Positions 13,889 through 29,910 of a stretch of 64,000 nucleotides of DNA are shown piece after piece (the first letter of the stretch is position 1; the number at the start of each line of letters is the position of its first letter). This DNA comes from Eledone cirrhosa (taxonomy: Eukaryota > Mollusca > Cephalopoda > Octopoda > Eledonidae): the NCBI GenBank assembly GCA_964016885.1, contig OZ024743.1, positions 74,644,973 through 74,708,972 of the forward strand, given 5' to 3'. The position numbers and the translations under genes are program-made. Under the pieces are notes generated by a model. It had not been told where the DNA came from and made no database searches. It saw nothing but the letters and a program-made list of their open reading frames with translations.

Positions 13889-16328
13889 TATATGTAGCCA
13901 TAGACACCACAACACCTATCTGTAGCCATAGACACCACAACACCTATCTGTGACCATAGACACCACAACACCTATCTGTGACCATAGACACCACAACACC
14001 TATCTGTGACCATAGACACCACAACACCTATCTGTAGCCATAGACACCACAACACGTATCTGTGACCATAGACACCACAACACCTATCTGTAGCCATAGA
14101 CACCACAACACCTATCTGTGACCATAGACACCTCAACACCTATCTGTAGCCATAGACACCACAACACGTATCTGTAGCCATAGACACCACAACACCTATC
14201 TGTGACCATAGATACCACAACACCTGTCTGTAGCCATAGACACCACAATACCTATCTGTAGCCATAGACACCACAACACCTATCTGTGACCATAGATACC
14301 ACAACACCTATCTGTGACCATAGACACCACAATACCTATCTGTGACCATAGATACCACAACACCTATCTGTAGCCATAGACACCACAACACCTATCTGTG
14401 ACCATAGATACCACAACACCTGTCTGTAGCCATAGACACCACAACACCTATCTGTAGCCATAGACACCACAACACCTATCTGTAGCCATAGACACCACAA
14501 CACCTATATGTAGCCATAGACACCACAACACGTATCTGTGACCATAGACACCACAACACCTATCTGTGACCATAGACACCACAACACCTATCTGTAGCCA
14601 TAGACACCACAACACCTATCTGTGACCATAGATACCACAACACCTATCTGTGCCCATAGACACCACAACACCTATCTGTAGCCATAGACACCACAACACC
14701 TATCTGTGACCATAGATACCACAACACCTATCTGTGACCATAGACACCACAACACCTATCTGTAGCCATAGACACCACAACACCTATCTGTAGCCATAGA
14801 CACCACAACACCTATCTGTAGCCATAGACACCACAACACCTATCTGTAGCCATAGACACCACAACACCTATCTGTAGCCATAGACACCACAACACCTATA
14901 TGTAGCCATAGACACCACAACACCTATCTGTGACCATAGACACCACAACACCTATTTGTGACCATAGACACCACAACACCTATCTGTGACCATAGACACC
15001 ACAACACCTATCTGTAGCCATAGACACCACAACACCTATCTGTAGCCATAGACACCACAACACCTATATGTAGCCATAGACACCACAACACGTATCTGTG
15101 ACCATAGACACCACAACACCTATCTGTGAACATAGACACCACAACACCTATCTGTAGCCATAGACACCACAACACCTATCTGTAGCCATAGACACCACAA
15201 CACCTATCTGTGATCATAGACACCACAACACCTATATGTAGCCATAGACACCACAACACCTATCTGTAGCCATAGACACCACAACACCTATCTGTGACCA
15301 TAGACACCACAACACCTATCTGTGACCATAGACACCACAACACCTATATGTAGCCATAGACACCACAACACCTATCTGTGACCATAGACACCACAACACC
15401 TATCTGTGACCATAGACACCACAACACCTATCTGTGACCATAGACACCACAACACCTATCTGTAGCCATAGACACCACAACACGTATCTGTGACCATAGA
15501 CACCACAACACCTATCTGTAGCCATAGACACCACAACACCTATCTGTGACCATAGACACCACAACACCTATCTGTAGCCATAGACACCACAACACGTATC
15601 TGTAGCCATAGACAACACAACACCTATCTGTGACCATAGATACCACAACACCTATCTGTAGCCATAGACACCACAACACCTATCTGTGACCATAGACACC
15701 ACAACACCTATCTGTGACCATAGACACCACAACACCTATCTGTGACCATAGACACCACAACACCTATCTGTAGCCATAGACACCACAACACGTATCTGTG
15801 ACCATAGACACCACAACACCTATCTGTAGCCATAGACACCACAACACCTATCTGTGACCATAGACACCACAACACCTATCTGTAGCCATAGACACCACAA
15901 CACGTATCTGTAGCCATAGACACCACAACACCTATCTGTGACCATAGATACCACAACACCTGTCTGTAGCCATAGACACCACAACACCTATCTGTGACCA
16001 TAGACACCACAATACCTATCTGTGACCATAGATACCACAACACCTATCTGTAGCCATAGACACCACAACACCTATCTGTGACCATAGACACCACAACACC
16101 TATCTGTGACCATAGACACCACAACACCTATCTGTAGCCATAGACACCACAACACCTATCTGTGACCATAGATACCACAACACCTATCTGTGACCATAGA
16201 CACCACAACACCTATCTGTGACCATAGATACCACAACACCTATCTGTGACCATAGATACCACAACACCTATCTGTAGCCATAGACACCACAACACGTATC
16301 TGTGACCATAGACACCACAACACCTATC
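13889..16328 (+). repeat. 2.4-kb duplicated block, offset 8,008, copy 2
   Basis: This is the partner of 5,881-8,320. From about 14,866 it also matches about 8,930 onward at an offset of 5,936, so this stretch is shared by two overlapping duplication relationships. That is expected if an older family of HOR units was repeatedly copied. Confidence 0.85.
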
Positions 16329-19300
16329 TGTGACCATAGACACCACAACACCTATCTGTAGCCATAGACACCACAACACCTATCTGTGACCATAGATACC
16401 ACAACACCTATCTGTGACCATAGACACCACAACACCTATCTGTAGCCATAGACACCACAACACCTATCTGTGACCATAGATACCACAACACCTATCTGTG
16501 ACCATAGACACCACAACACCTATCTGTAGCCATAGACACCACAACACCTATCTGTAGCCATAGACACCACAACACCTATCTGTAGCCATAGACACCACAA
16601 CACCTATATGTAGCCATAGACACCACAACACCTATCTGTGACCATAGACACCACAACACCTATTTGTGACCATAGACACCACAACACCTATCTGTGACCA
16701 TAGACACCACAACACCTATCTGTAGCCATAGACACCACAACACCTATCTGTAGCCATAGACACCACAACACCTATCTGTGACCATAGACACCACAACACC
16801 TATATGTAGCCATAGACACCACAACACCTATCTGTAGCCATAGACACCACAACACCTATCTGTAGCCATATACACCACAACACCTATATGTAGCCATAGA
16901 CACCACAACACCTATCTGTGACCATAGACACCACAACACCTATTTGTGACCATAGACACCACAACACCTATCTGTGACCATAGACACCACAACACCTATC
17001 TGTGACCATAGATACCACAACACCTATCTGTAGCCATAGACACTACAACACCTATCTGTGACCATAGACACCACAACACCTATCTGTGACCATAGACACC
17101 ACAACACCTATCTGTAGCCATAGACACCACAACACCTATCTGTGACCATAGACACCATAACACCTATCTGTGACCATTGACACCACAACACCTATCTGTA
17201 GCCATAGACACCACAACACCTATCTGTGATCATAGACACCACAACACCTATATGTAGCCATAGACACCACAACACCTATCTGTAGCCATAGACACCACAA
17301 CACCTATCTGTGACCATAGACACCACAACACCTATCTGTAGCCATAGACACCACAACACCTATCTGTGACCATAGACACCACAACACCTATCTGTGACCA
17401 TAGACACCACAACACCTATATGTAGCCATAGACACCACAACACCTATCTGTAGCCATAGACACCACAACACCTGTCTGTGACCATAGACACCACAACACC
17501 TATCTGTGACCATAGACACCACAACACCTATCTGTGACCATAGACACCACAACACCTATCTGTAGCCATAGACACCACAACACGTATCTGTGACCATAGA
17601 CACCACAACACCTATCTGTAGCCATAGACACCACAACACCTATCTGTGACCATAGACACCACAACACCTATCTGTAGCCATAGACACCACAACACGTATC
17701 TGTAGCCATAGACACCACAACACCTATCTGTGACCATAGATACCACAACACCTGTCTGTAGCCATAGACACCACAACACCTATCTGTGACCATAGACACC
17801 ACAATACCTATCTGTGACCATAGATACCACAACACCTATCTGTAGCCATAGACACCACAACACCTATCTGTGACCATAGATACCACAATACCTGTCTGTG
17901 ACCATAGACACCACAACACCTATCTGTAGCCATAGACACCACAACACCTATCTGTAGCCATAGACACCACAACACCTATATGTAGCCATAGACACCACAA
18001 CACGTATCTGTGACCATAGACACCACAACACCTACCTGTGACCATAGACACCACAACACCTATCTGTAGCCATAGACACCACAACACCTATCTGTGACCA
18101 TAGATACCACAACACCTATCTGTGACCATAGACACCACAACACCTATCTGTAGCCATAGACACCACAACACCTATCTGTGACCATAGATACCACAACACC
18201 TATCTGTGACCATAGACACCACAACACCTATCTGTAGCCATAGACACCACAACACCTATCTGTAGCCATAGACACCACAACACCTATCTGTAGCCATAGA
18301 CACCACAACACCTATATGTAGCCATAGACACCACAACACCTATCTGTGACCATAGACACCACAACACCTATTTGTGACCATAGACACCACAACACCTATC
18401 TGTGACCATAGACACCACAACACCTATCTGTAGCCATAGACACCACAACACCTATGTGTAGCCATAGACACCACAACACCTATATGTAGCCATAGACACC
18501 ACAACACGTATCTGTGACCATAGACACGACAACACCTATCTGTGAACATAGACACCACAACACCTATCTGTAGCCATAGACACCACAACACCTATATGTA
18601 GCCATAGACACCACAACACCTATCTGTGACCATAGACACCACAACACCTATCTGTGACCATAGACACCACAACACCTATATGTAGCCATAGACACCACAA
18701 CACCTATCTGTAGCCATAGACACCACAACACCTATCTGTAGCCATAGACACCACAACACCTATATGTAGCCATAGACACCACAACACCTATCTGTGACCA
18801 TAGACACCACAACACCTATTTGTGACCATAGACACCACAACACCTATCTGTGACCATAGACACCACAACACCTATCTGTAGCCATAGATACCACAACACC
18901 TATCTGTAGCCATAGACACCACAACACCTATCTGTAGCCATAGACACCACAACACCTATATGTAGCCATAGACACCACAACACCTATCTGTGACCATAGA
19001 CACCACAACACCTATCTGTGACCATAGACACCACAACACCTATCTGTGACCATAGATACCACAACACCTATCTGTAGCCATAGACACTACAACACCTATC
19101 TGTGACCATAGACACCACAACACCTATCTGTGACCATAGACACCACAACACCTATCTGTAGCCATAGACACCACAACACCTATCTGTGACCATAGACACC
19201 ACAACACCTATCTGTGACCATAGACACCACAACACCTATCTGTGACCATAGACACCACAACACCTATCTGTGACCATAGATACCACAACACCTATCTGTA

Positions 19301-19824
19301 GCCATAGACACCACAACACCTATCTGTGACCATAGACACCACAACACCTATATGTAGCCATAGACACCACAACACCTATCTGTGACCATAGACACCACAA
19401 CACCTATCTGTAGCCATAGACACCACAACACCTATCTGTGACCATAGACACCACAACACCTATCTGTAGCCATAGACACCACAACACCTATCTGTGACCA
19501 TAGACACCACAACACCTATCTGTGACCATAGACACCACAACACCTATCTGTGACCATAGATACCACAACACCTATATGTAGCCATAGACACCACAACACC
19601 TATCTGTGACCATAGACACCACAACACATATCTGTAGCCATAGACACCACAACACCTATCTGTGACCATAGACACCCCAACACCTATATGTGACCATAGA
19701 CACCACAACACCTATCTGTGACCATAGACACCACAACACCTATATGTAGCCATAGACACCACAACACCTATCTGTGACCATAGACACCACAACACCTATC
19801 TGTGACCATAGACACCACAACACC
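14866..19824 (+). repeat. 4.9-kb duplicated block, offset 5,936/5,964, copy 2
   Basis: This is the partner of 8,930-13,860. Both copies share the rare CCCC-AACACC change (position 21 C) near 13,713 and 19,677, just after the CACATA marker. The match ends at about 19,824, where copy 1 goes on to a TATATG monomer at 13,889 and this copy to a plain A-class monomer. Confidence 0.87.
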
Positions 19825-21540
19825 TATCTGTAGCCATAGACACCACAACACCTATCTGTAGCCATAGACACCACAACACCTATCTGTAGCCATAGACACC
19901 ACAACACCTATCTGTGACCATAGACACCACAACACCTATCTGTAGCCATAGACACCACAACACCTATCTGTAGCCATAGACACCACAACACCTATATGTA
20001 GCCATAGACACCACAACACCTATATGTAGCCATAGACACCACAATACCTATCTGTAGCCATAGACACCACAACACCTATATGTAGCCATAGACACCACAA
20101 CACCTATCTGTAGCCATAGATACCACAACCCCTATATGTAGCCATAGACAACACAACACCTATCTGTAGCCATAGACGCCACAACACCTATCTGTGACCA
20201 TAGACACCACAACACCTATCTGTAGCCATAGACACCACAACACCTATCTGTAGCCATAGACACCACAACACCTATCTGTAGCCATAGACACCACAACACC
20301 TATCTGTGACCATAGACACCACAACACCTATCTGTGACCATAGATACCACAACACCTATCTGTAGCCATAGACACCACAACACCTATCTGTGACCATAGA
20401 CACCACAACACCTATATGTAGCCATAGACACCACAACACCTATCTGTGACCATAGACACCACAACACCTATCTGTAGCCTTAGACACCACAACACCTATC
20501 TGTGACCATAGACACCACAACACCTATCTGTGACCATAGACACCACAACACCTATCTGTGACCATAGACACCACAACACCTATCTCTAGCCATAGACACC
20601 ACAACACCTATCTGTGACCATAGACACCACAACACCTATCTGTGACCATAGACACCACAACACCTATCTGTAGCCATAGACACCACAACACCTATCTGTA
20701 GCCATAGATACCCCAACACCTATCTGTAGCCATAGACACCACAACACCTATCTGTGACCATAGACACCACAACACCTATCTGTGACCATAGACACCACAA
20801 CACCTATCTGTGACCATAGACACCACAACACCTATATGTAGCCATAGACACCACAATACCTATCTGTAGCCATAGACACCACAACACCTATCTGTGACCA
20901 TAGACACCACAACACCTATCTGCAGCCATAGACACCACAACACCTATATGTAGCCATAGACACCACAACACCTATCTGTGACCATAGACACCACAACACC
21001 TATCTGTGACCATAGACACCACAACACCTATATGTAGCCATAGACACCACAACACCTATCTGTAGCCATAGACACCACAACACCTATCTGTAGCCATAGA
21101 CACCACAACACCTATATGTAGCCATAGACACCACAACACCTATGTGTGCCCATAGACACCACAACACCTATTTGTGACCATAGACACCACAACACCTATC
21201 TGTGACCATAGACACCACAACACCTATCTGTGACCATAGATACCACAACACCTATCTGTAGCCATAGACACTACAACACCTATCTGTGACCATAGACACC
21301 ACAACACCTATCTGTGACCATAGACACCACAACACCTATCTGTAGCCATAGACACCACAACACCTATCTGTGACCATAGACACCACAACACCTATCTGTG
21401 ACCATAGACACCACAACACCTATCTGTAGCCATAGACACCACAACACCTATCTGTGACCATAGACACCACAACACCTATCTGTGACCATAGACACCACAA
21501 CACCTATCTGTGACCATAGACACCACAACACCTATATGTA

Positions 21541-22260
21541 GCCATAGACACCACAACACCTATCTGTAGCCATAGACACCACAACACCTATCTGTGACCA
21601 TAGACACCACAACACCTATCTGTGACCATAGACACCACAACACCTATCTGTGACCATAGACACCACAACACCTATCTGTAGCCATAGACACCACAACACG
21701 TATCTGTGACCATAGACACCACAACACCTATCTGTAGCCATAGACACCACAACACCTATCTGTGACCATAGACACCACAACACCTATCTGTAGCCATAGA
21801 CACCACAACACGTATCTGTAGCCATAGACACCACAACACCTATCTGTGACCATAGATACCACAACACCTGTCTGTAGCCATAGACACCACAACACCTATC
21901 TGTGACCATAGACACCACAATACCTATCTGTGACCATAGATACCACAACACCTATCTGTAGCCATAGACACCACAACACCTATCTGTGACCATAGATACC
22001 ACAACACCTGTCTGTAGCCATAGACACCACAACACCTATCTGTAGCCATAGACACCACAACACCTATCTGTAGCCATAGACACCACAACACCTATATGTA
22101 GCCATAGACACAACAACACGTATCTGTGACCATAGACACCACAACACGTATCTGTGACCATAGACACCACAACACCTAGCTGTAGCCATAGACACCACAA
22201 CACCTATCTGTGACCATAGATACCACAACACCTATCTGTGACCATAGACACCACAACACC
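21541..22260 (+). repeat. Nested 1,680-bp-spaced duplicate (60 monomers), copy 1
   Basis: It matches 23,221-23,940: paired-G cassette 21,700/23,380 and 21,812/23,492, and CCTGTC near 21,870/23,550. Copy 1 carries private changes at 22,112 (A), about 22,148 (G) and about 22,189 (G). All are also at 27.5-27.6 kb in the 5,432-bp copy. They therefore arose after the 1,680-bp duplication but before the 5,432-bp one. Confidence 0.85.
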
Positions 22261-23220
22261 TATCTGTAGCCATAGACACCACAACACCTATCTGTAGCCA
22301 TAGATACCACAACACCTATATGTAGCCATAGACACCACAACACCTATCTGTAGCCATAGACACCACAACACCTATCTGTAGCCATAGACACCACAACACC
22401 TATCTGTAGCCATAGACCCCACAACACCTATCTGTAGCCATAGACACCACAACACCTATCTGTAGCCATAGACACCACAACACCTATCTGTGACCATAGA
22501 CACCACAACACCTATCTGTGACCATAGACAACACAACACCTATCTGTGACAATAGACACCACAACACCTATATGTAGCCATAGACACCACAACACCTATC
22601 TGTGACCATAGACACCACAACACCTATCTGTGACCATAGACACCACAACACCTATCTGTGACCATAGACACCACAACACCTATATGTAGCCATAGACACC
22701 ACAACACCTATCTGTAGCCATAGACACCACAACACCTATCTGTAGCCATAGACACCACAACACCTATCTGTAGCCATAGACACCACAACACCTATCTGTA
22801 GCCATGGATACCACAACACCTATCTGTAGCCATAGACACCACAACACCTATCTGTAGCCATAGATACCACAACACCTATCTGTAGCCATAGACACCACAA
22901 CACCTATCTGTAGCCATAGACACCACAACACCTATATGTAGCCATAGACACCACAACACCTATCTGTGACCATAGACACCACAACACCTATCTGTGACCA
23001 TAGACACCACAACACCTATCTGTGACCATAGACACCACAACACCTATCTGTGACCATAGACACCACAACACCTATATGTAGCCATAGACACCACAATACC
23101 TATCTGTAGCCATAGACACCACAACACCTATCTGTAGCCATAGACACCACAACACCTATCTGTGACCATAGACACCACAACACCTATCTGTGACCATAGA
23201 CACCACAACACCTATATGTA

Positions 23221-23940
23221 GCCATAGACACCACAACACCTATCTGTAGCCATAGACACCACAACACCTATCTGTGACCATAGACACCACAACACCTATC
23301 TGTGACCATAGACACCACAACACCTATCTGTGACCATAGACACCACAACACCTATCTGTAGCCATAGACACCACAACACGTATCTGTGACCATAGACACC
23401 ACAACACCTATCTGTAGCCATAGACACCACAACACCTATCTGTGACCATAGACACCACAACACCTATCTGTAGCCATAGACACCACAACACGTATCTGTA
23501 GCCATAGACACCACAACACCTATCTGTGACCATAGATACCACAACACCTGTCTGTAGCCATAGACACCACAACACCTATCTGTGACCATAGACACCACAA
23601 TACCTATCTGTGACCATAGATACCACAACACCTATCTGTAGCCATAGACACCACAACACCTATCTGTGACCATAGATACCACAACACCTGTCTGTAGCCA
23701 TAGACACCACAACACCTATCTGTAGCCATAGACACCACAACACCTATCTGTAGCCATAGACACCACAACACCTATATGTAGCCATAGACACCACAACACG
23801 TATCTGTGACCATAGACACCACAACACCTATCTGTGACCATAGACACCACAACACCTATCTGTAGCCATAGACACCACAACACCTATCTGTGACCATAGA
23901 TACCACAACACCTATCTGTGACCATAGACACCACAACACC
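23221..23940 (+). repeat. Nested 1,680-bp-spaced duplicate, copy 2
   Basis: This is the partner of 21,541-22,260. The same pair appears again as 27,132 and 28,812 (also 1,680 apart) inside the later block. The same marker series is also seen near 11,461-12,180 (10,080 before 21,541) and near 62,040-62,520. Confidence 0.84.
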
Positions 23941-24180
23941 TATCTGTAGCCACAGACACCACAACACCTATCTGTGACCATAGATACCACAACACCTATC
24001 TGTGACCATAGACACCACAACACCTATCTGTAGCCATAGACACCACAACACCTATCTGTAGCCATAGACACCACAACACCTATCTGTAGCCATAGACACC
24101 ACAACACCTATATGTAGCCATAGACACCACAACGCCTATCTGTGACCATAGACACCACAACACCAATTTGTGACCATAGA

Positions 24181-25140
24181 CACCACAACACCTATCTGTG
24201 ACCATAGACACCACAACACCTATCTGTAGCCATAGACACCACAACACCTATCTGTAGCCATAGACACCACAACACCTATATGTAGCCATAGACACCACAA
24301 CACGTATCTGTGACCATAGACACCACAACACCTATCTGTGAACATAGACACCACAACACCTATCTGTAGCCATAGACACCACAACACCTATATGTAGCCA
24401 TAGACACCACAACACCTATCTGTGACCATAGACACCACAACACCTATCTGTGACCATAGACACCACAACACCTATATGTAGCCATAGACACCACAACACC
24501 TATCTGTAGCCATAGACACCACAACACCTATCTGTAGCCATAGACACCACAACACCTATATGTAGCCATAGACACCACAACACCTATCTGTAGCCATAGA
24601 CACCACAACACCTATCTGTGACCATAGACACCACAACACCTATCTGTAGCCATAGACACCACAACACCTATCTGTAGCCATAGACACCACAACACCTATA
24701 TGTAGCCATAGACACCACAACACGTATCTGTGACCATAGACACCACAACACCTATCTGTGAACATAGACACCACAACACCTATCTGTAGCCATAGACACC
24801 ACAACACCTATATGTAGCCATAGACACCACAACACCTATCTGTGACCATAGACACCACAACACCTATCTGTGACCATAGACACCACAACACCTATATGTA
24901 GCCATAGACACCACAACACCTATCTGTAGCCATAGACACCACAACACCTATCTGTAGCCATAGACACCACAACACCTATATGTAGCCATAGACACCACAA
25001 CACCTATCTGTAGCCATAGACACCACAACACCTATCTGTGACCATAGACACCACAACACCTATCTGTAGCCATAGACACCACAACACCTATCTGTAGCCA
25101 TAGACACCACAACACCTATATGTAGCCATAGACACCACAA
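24181..25140 (+). repeat. Perfect 420-bp (15-monomer) tandem duplication, about 2.3 copies
   Basis: Compared in 60-base steps, 24,181-24,540 is identical to 24,601-24,960, 24,541-24,600 to 24,961-25,020, and 24,601-24,720 to 25,021-25,140. I saw no mismatch. The unit holds a G28 marker (24,304 and 24,724) followed by TGTGAAC. At 25,144 the third copy has C instead of G, ending the match. Such identity in a mutated array marks one of the youngest events in the window. Confidence 0.93.
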
Positions 25141-25261
25141 CACCTATCTGTGACCATAGACACCACAACACCTATTTGTGACCATAGACACCACAACACC
25201 TATCTGTGACCATAGACACCACAACACCTATCTGTAGCCATAGACACCACAACACCTATCT

Positions 25262-28200
25262 GTAGCCATAGACACCACAACACCTATCTGTAGCCATAGA
25301 CACCACAACACCTATCTGTAGCCATAGACACCACAACACCTATCTGTGACCATAGACACCACAACACCTATCTGTAGCCATAGACACCACAACACCTATC
25401 TGTAGCCATAGACACCACAACACCTATATGTAGCCATAGACACCACAACACCTATATGTAGCCATAGACACCACAATACCTATCTGTAGCCATAGACACC
25501 ACAACACCTATATGTAGCCATAGACACCACAACACCTATCTGTAGCCATAGATACCACAACCCCTATATGTAGCCATAGACAACACAACACCTATCTGTA
25601 GCCATAGACGCCACAACACCTATCTGTGACCATAGACACCACAACACCTATCTGTAGCCATAGACACCACAACACCTATCTGTAGCCATAGACACCACAA
25701 CACCTATCTGTAGCCATAGACACCACAACACCTATCTGTGACCATAGACACCACAACACCTATCTGTGACCATAGATACCACAACACCTATCTGTAGCCA
25801 TAGACACCACAACACCTATCTGTGACCATAGACACCACAACACCTATATGTAGCCATAGACACCACAACACCTATCTGTGACCATAGACACCACAACACC
25901 TATCTGTAGCCTTAGACACCACAACACCTATCTGTGACCATAGACACCACAACACCTATCTGTGACCATAGACACCACAACACCTATCTGTGACCATAGA
26001 CACCACAACACCTATCTCTAGCCATAGACACCACAACACCTATCTGTGACCATAGACACCACAACACCTATCTGTGACCATAGACACCACAACACCTATC
26101 TGTAGCCATAGACACCACAACACCTATCTGTAGCCATAGATACCCCAACACCTATCTGTAGCCATAGACACCACAACACCTATCTGTGACCATAGACACC
26201 ACAACACCTATCTGTGACCATAGACACCACAACACCTATCTGTGACCATAGACACCACAACACCTATATGTAGCCATAGACACCACAATACCTATCTGTA
26301 GCCATAGACACCACAACACCTATCTGTGACCATAGACACCACAACACCTATCTGCAGCCATAGACACCACAACACCTATATGTAGCCATAGACACCACAA
26401 CACCTATCTGTGACCATAGACACCACAACACCTATCTGTGACCATAGACACCACAACACCTATATGTAGCCATAGACACCACAACACCTATCTGTAGCCA
26501 TAGACACCACAACACCTATCTGTAGCCATAGACACCACAACACCTATATGTAGCCATAGACACCACAACACCTATGTGTGCCCATAGACACCACAACACC
26601 TATTTGTGACCATAGACACCACAACACCTATCTGTGACCATAGACACCACAACACCTATCTGTGACCATAGATACCACAACACCTATCTGTAGCCATAGA
26701 CACTACAACACCTATCTGTGACCATAGACACCACAACACCTATCTGTGACCATAGACACCACAACACCTATCTGTAGCCATAGACACCACAACACCTATC
26801 TGTGACCATAGACACCACAACACCTATCTGTGACCATAGACACCACAACACCTATCTGTAGCCATAGACACCACAACACCTATCTGTGACCATAGACACC
26901 ACAACACCTATCTGTGACCATAGACACCACAACACCTATCTGTGACCATAGACACCACAACACCTATATGTAGCCATAGACACCACAACACCTATCTGTA
27001 GCCATAGACACCACAACACCTATCTGTGACCATAGACACCACAACACCTATCTGTGACCATAGACACCACAACACCTATCTGTGACCATAGACACCACAA
27101 CACCTATCTGTAGCCATAGACACCACAACACGTATCTGTGACCATAGACACCACAACACCTATCTGTAGCCATAGACACCACAACACCTATCTGTGACCA
27201 TAGACACCACAACACCTATCTGTAGCCATAGACACCACAACACGTATCTGTAGCCATAGACACCACAACACCTATCTCTGACCATAGATACCACAACACC
27301 TGTCTGTAGCCATAGACACCACAACACCTATCTGTGACCATAGACACCACAATACCTATCTGTGACCATAGATACCACAACACCTATCTGTAGCCATAGA
27401 CACCACAACACCTATCTGTGACCATAGATACCACAACACCTGTCTGTAGCCATAGACACCACAACACCTATCTGTAGCCATAGACACCACAACACCTATC
27501 TGTAGCCATAGACACCACAACACCTATATGTAGCCATAGACACAACAACACGTATCTGTGACCATAGACACCACAACACGTATCTGTGACCATAGACACC
27601 ACAACACCTAGCTGTAGCCATAGACACCACAACACCTATCTGTGACCATAGATACCACAACACCTATCTGTGACCATAGACACCACAACACCTATCTGTA
27701 GCCATAGACACCACAACACCTATCTGTAGCCATAGATACCACAACACCTATATGTAGCCATAGACACCACAACACCTATCTGTAGCCATAGACACCACAA
27801 CACCTATCTGTAGCCATAGACACCACAACACCTATCTGTAGCCATAGACCCCACAACACCTATCTGTAGCCATAGACACCACAACACCTATCTGTAGCCA
27901 TAGACACCACAACACCTATCTGTGACCATAGACACCACAACACCTATCTGTGACCATAGACAACACAACACCTATCTGTGACAATAGACACCACAACACC
28001 TATATGTAGCCATAGACACCACAACACCTATCTGTGACCATAGACACCACAACACCTATCTGTGACCATAGACACCACAACACCTATCTGTGACCATAGA
28101 CACCACAACACCTATATGTAGCCATAGACACCACAACACCTATCTGTAGCCATAGACACCACAACACCTATCTGTAGCCATAGACACCACAACACCTATC

Positions 28201-29910
28201 TGTAGCCATAGACACCACAACACCTATCTGTAGCCATGGATACCACAACACCTATCTGTAGCCATAGACACCACAACACCTATCTGTAGCCATAGATACC
28301 ACAACACCTATCTGTAGCCATAGACACCACAACACCTATCTGTAGCCATAGACACCACAACACCTATATGTAGCCATAGACACCACAACACCTATCTGTG
28401 ACCATAGACACCACAACACCTATCTGTGACCATAGACACCACAACACCTATCTGTGACCATAGACACCACAACACCTATCTGTGACCATAGACACCACAA
28501 CACCTATATGTAGCCATAGACACCACAATACCTATCTGTAGCCATAGACACCACAACACCTATCTGTAGCCATAGACACCACAACACCTATCTGTGACCA
28601 TAGACACCACAACACCTATCTGTGACCATAGACACCACAACACCTATATGTAGCCATAGACACCACAACACCTATCTGTAGCCATAGACACCACAACACC
28701 TATCTGTGACCATAGACACCACAACACCTATCTGTGACCATAGACACCACAACACCTATCTGTGACCATAGACACCACAACACCTATCTGTAGCCATAGA
28801 CACCACAACACGTATCTGTGACCATAGACACCACAACACCTATCTGTAGCCATAGACACCACAACACCTATCTGTGACCATAGACACCACAACACCTATC
28901 TGTAGCCATAGACACCACAACACGTATCTGTAGCCATAGACACCACAACACCTATCTGTGACCATAGACACCACAATACCTATCTGTGACCATAGATACC
29001 ACAACACCTATCTGTAGCCATAGACACCACAACACCTATCTGTGACCATAGATACCACAACACCTGTCTGTAGCCATAGACACCACAACACCTATCTGTA
29101 GCCATAGACACCACAACACCTATCTGTAGCCATAGACACCACAACACCTATATGTAGCCATAGACACCACAACACGTATCTGTGACCATAGACACCACAA
29201 CACCTATCTGTGACCATAGACACCACAACACCTATCTGTAGCCATAGACACCACAACACCTATCTGTGACCATAGATACCACAACACCTATCTGTGACCA
29301 TAGACACCACAACACCTATCTGTAGCCACAGACACCACAACACCTATCTGTGACCATAGATACCACAACACCTATCTGTGACCATAGACACCACAACACC
29401 TATCTGTAGCCATAGACACCACAACACCTATCTGTAGCCATAGACACCACAACACCTATCTGTAGCCATAGACACCACAACACCTATATGTAGCCATAGA
29501 CACCACAACACCTATCTGTGACCATAGACACCACAACACCAATTTGTGACCATAGACACCACAACACCTATCTGTGACCATAGACACCACAACACCTATC
29601 TGTAGCCATAGACACCACAACACCTATCTGTAGCCATAGACACCACAACACCTATATGTAGCCATAGACACCACAACACGTATCTGTGACCATAGACACC
29701 ACAACACCTATCTGTGAACATAGACACCACAACACCTATCTGTAGCCATAGACACCACAACACCTATATGTAGCCATAGACACCACAACACCTATCTGTG
29801 ACCATAGACACCACAACACCTATCTGTGACCATAGACACCACAACACCTATATGTAGCCATAGACACCACAACACCTATCTGTAGCCATAGACACCACAA
29901 CACCTATCTG
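25262..29910 (+). repeat. 4.7-kb duplicated block, offset 5,432/5,376, copy 2
   Basis: This is the partner of 19,830-24,530. It shares even rare private changes, such as CATGGATACC and CTAGCTG (near 22,189 and 27,611). It lacks two monomers at about 28,925-28,953. The 420-bp duplication at 24,181-25,140 has no equivalent here, so that event is younger than this block duplication. Confidence 0.87.

Larger units (their letters stand above)
19830..24530 (+). repeat. 4.7-kb duplicated block, offset 5,432 then 5,376 (194/192 monomers), copy 1
   Basis: Matches at offset 5,432 are 20,045/25,477 (AATACC), 20,130/25,562 (CCCC), 21,700/27,132, 22,112/27,544 (CAACAACACG), 22,806/28,238 (CATGGA) and 23,380/28,812. 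Matches at 5,376 are CACAGAC 23,953/29,329, AATTTG 24,165/29,541 and G at 24,304/29,680. The two missing monomers are a G-class GATACC and the TGTCTG monomer, present after 23,492 and absent after 28,924. Confidence 0.88.
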
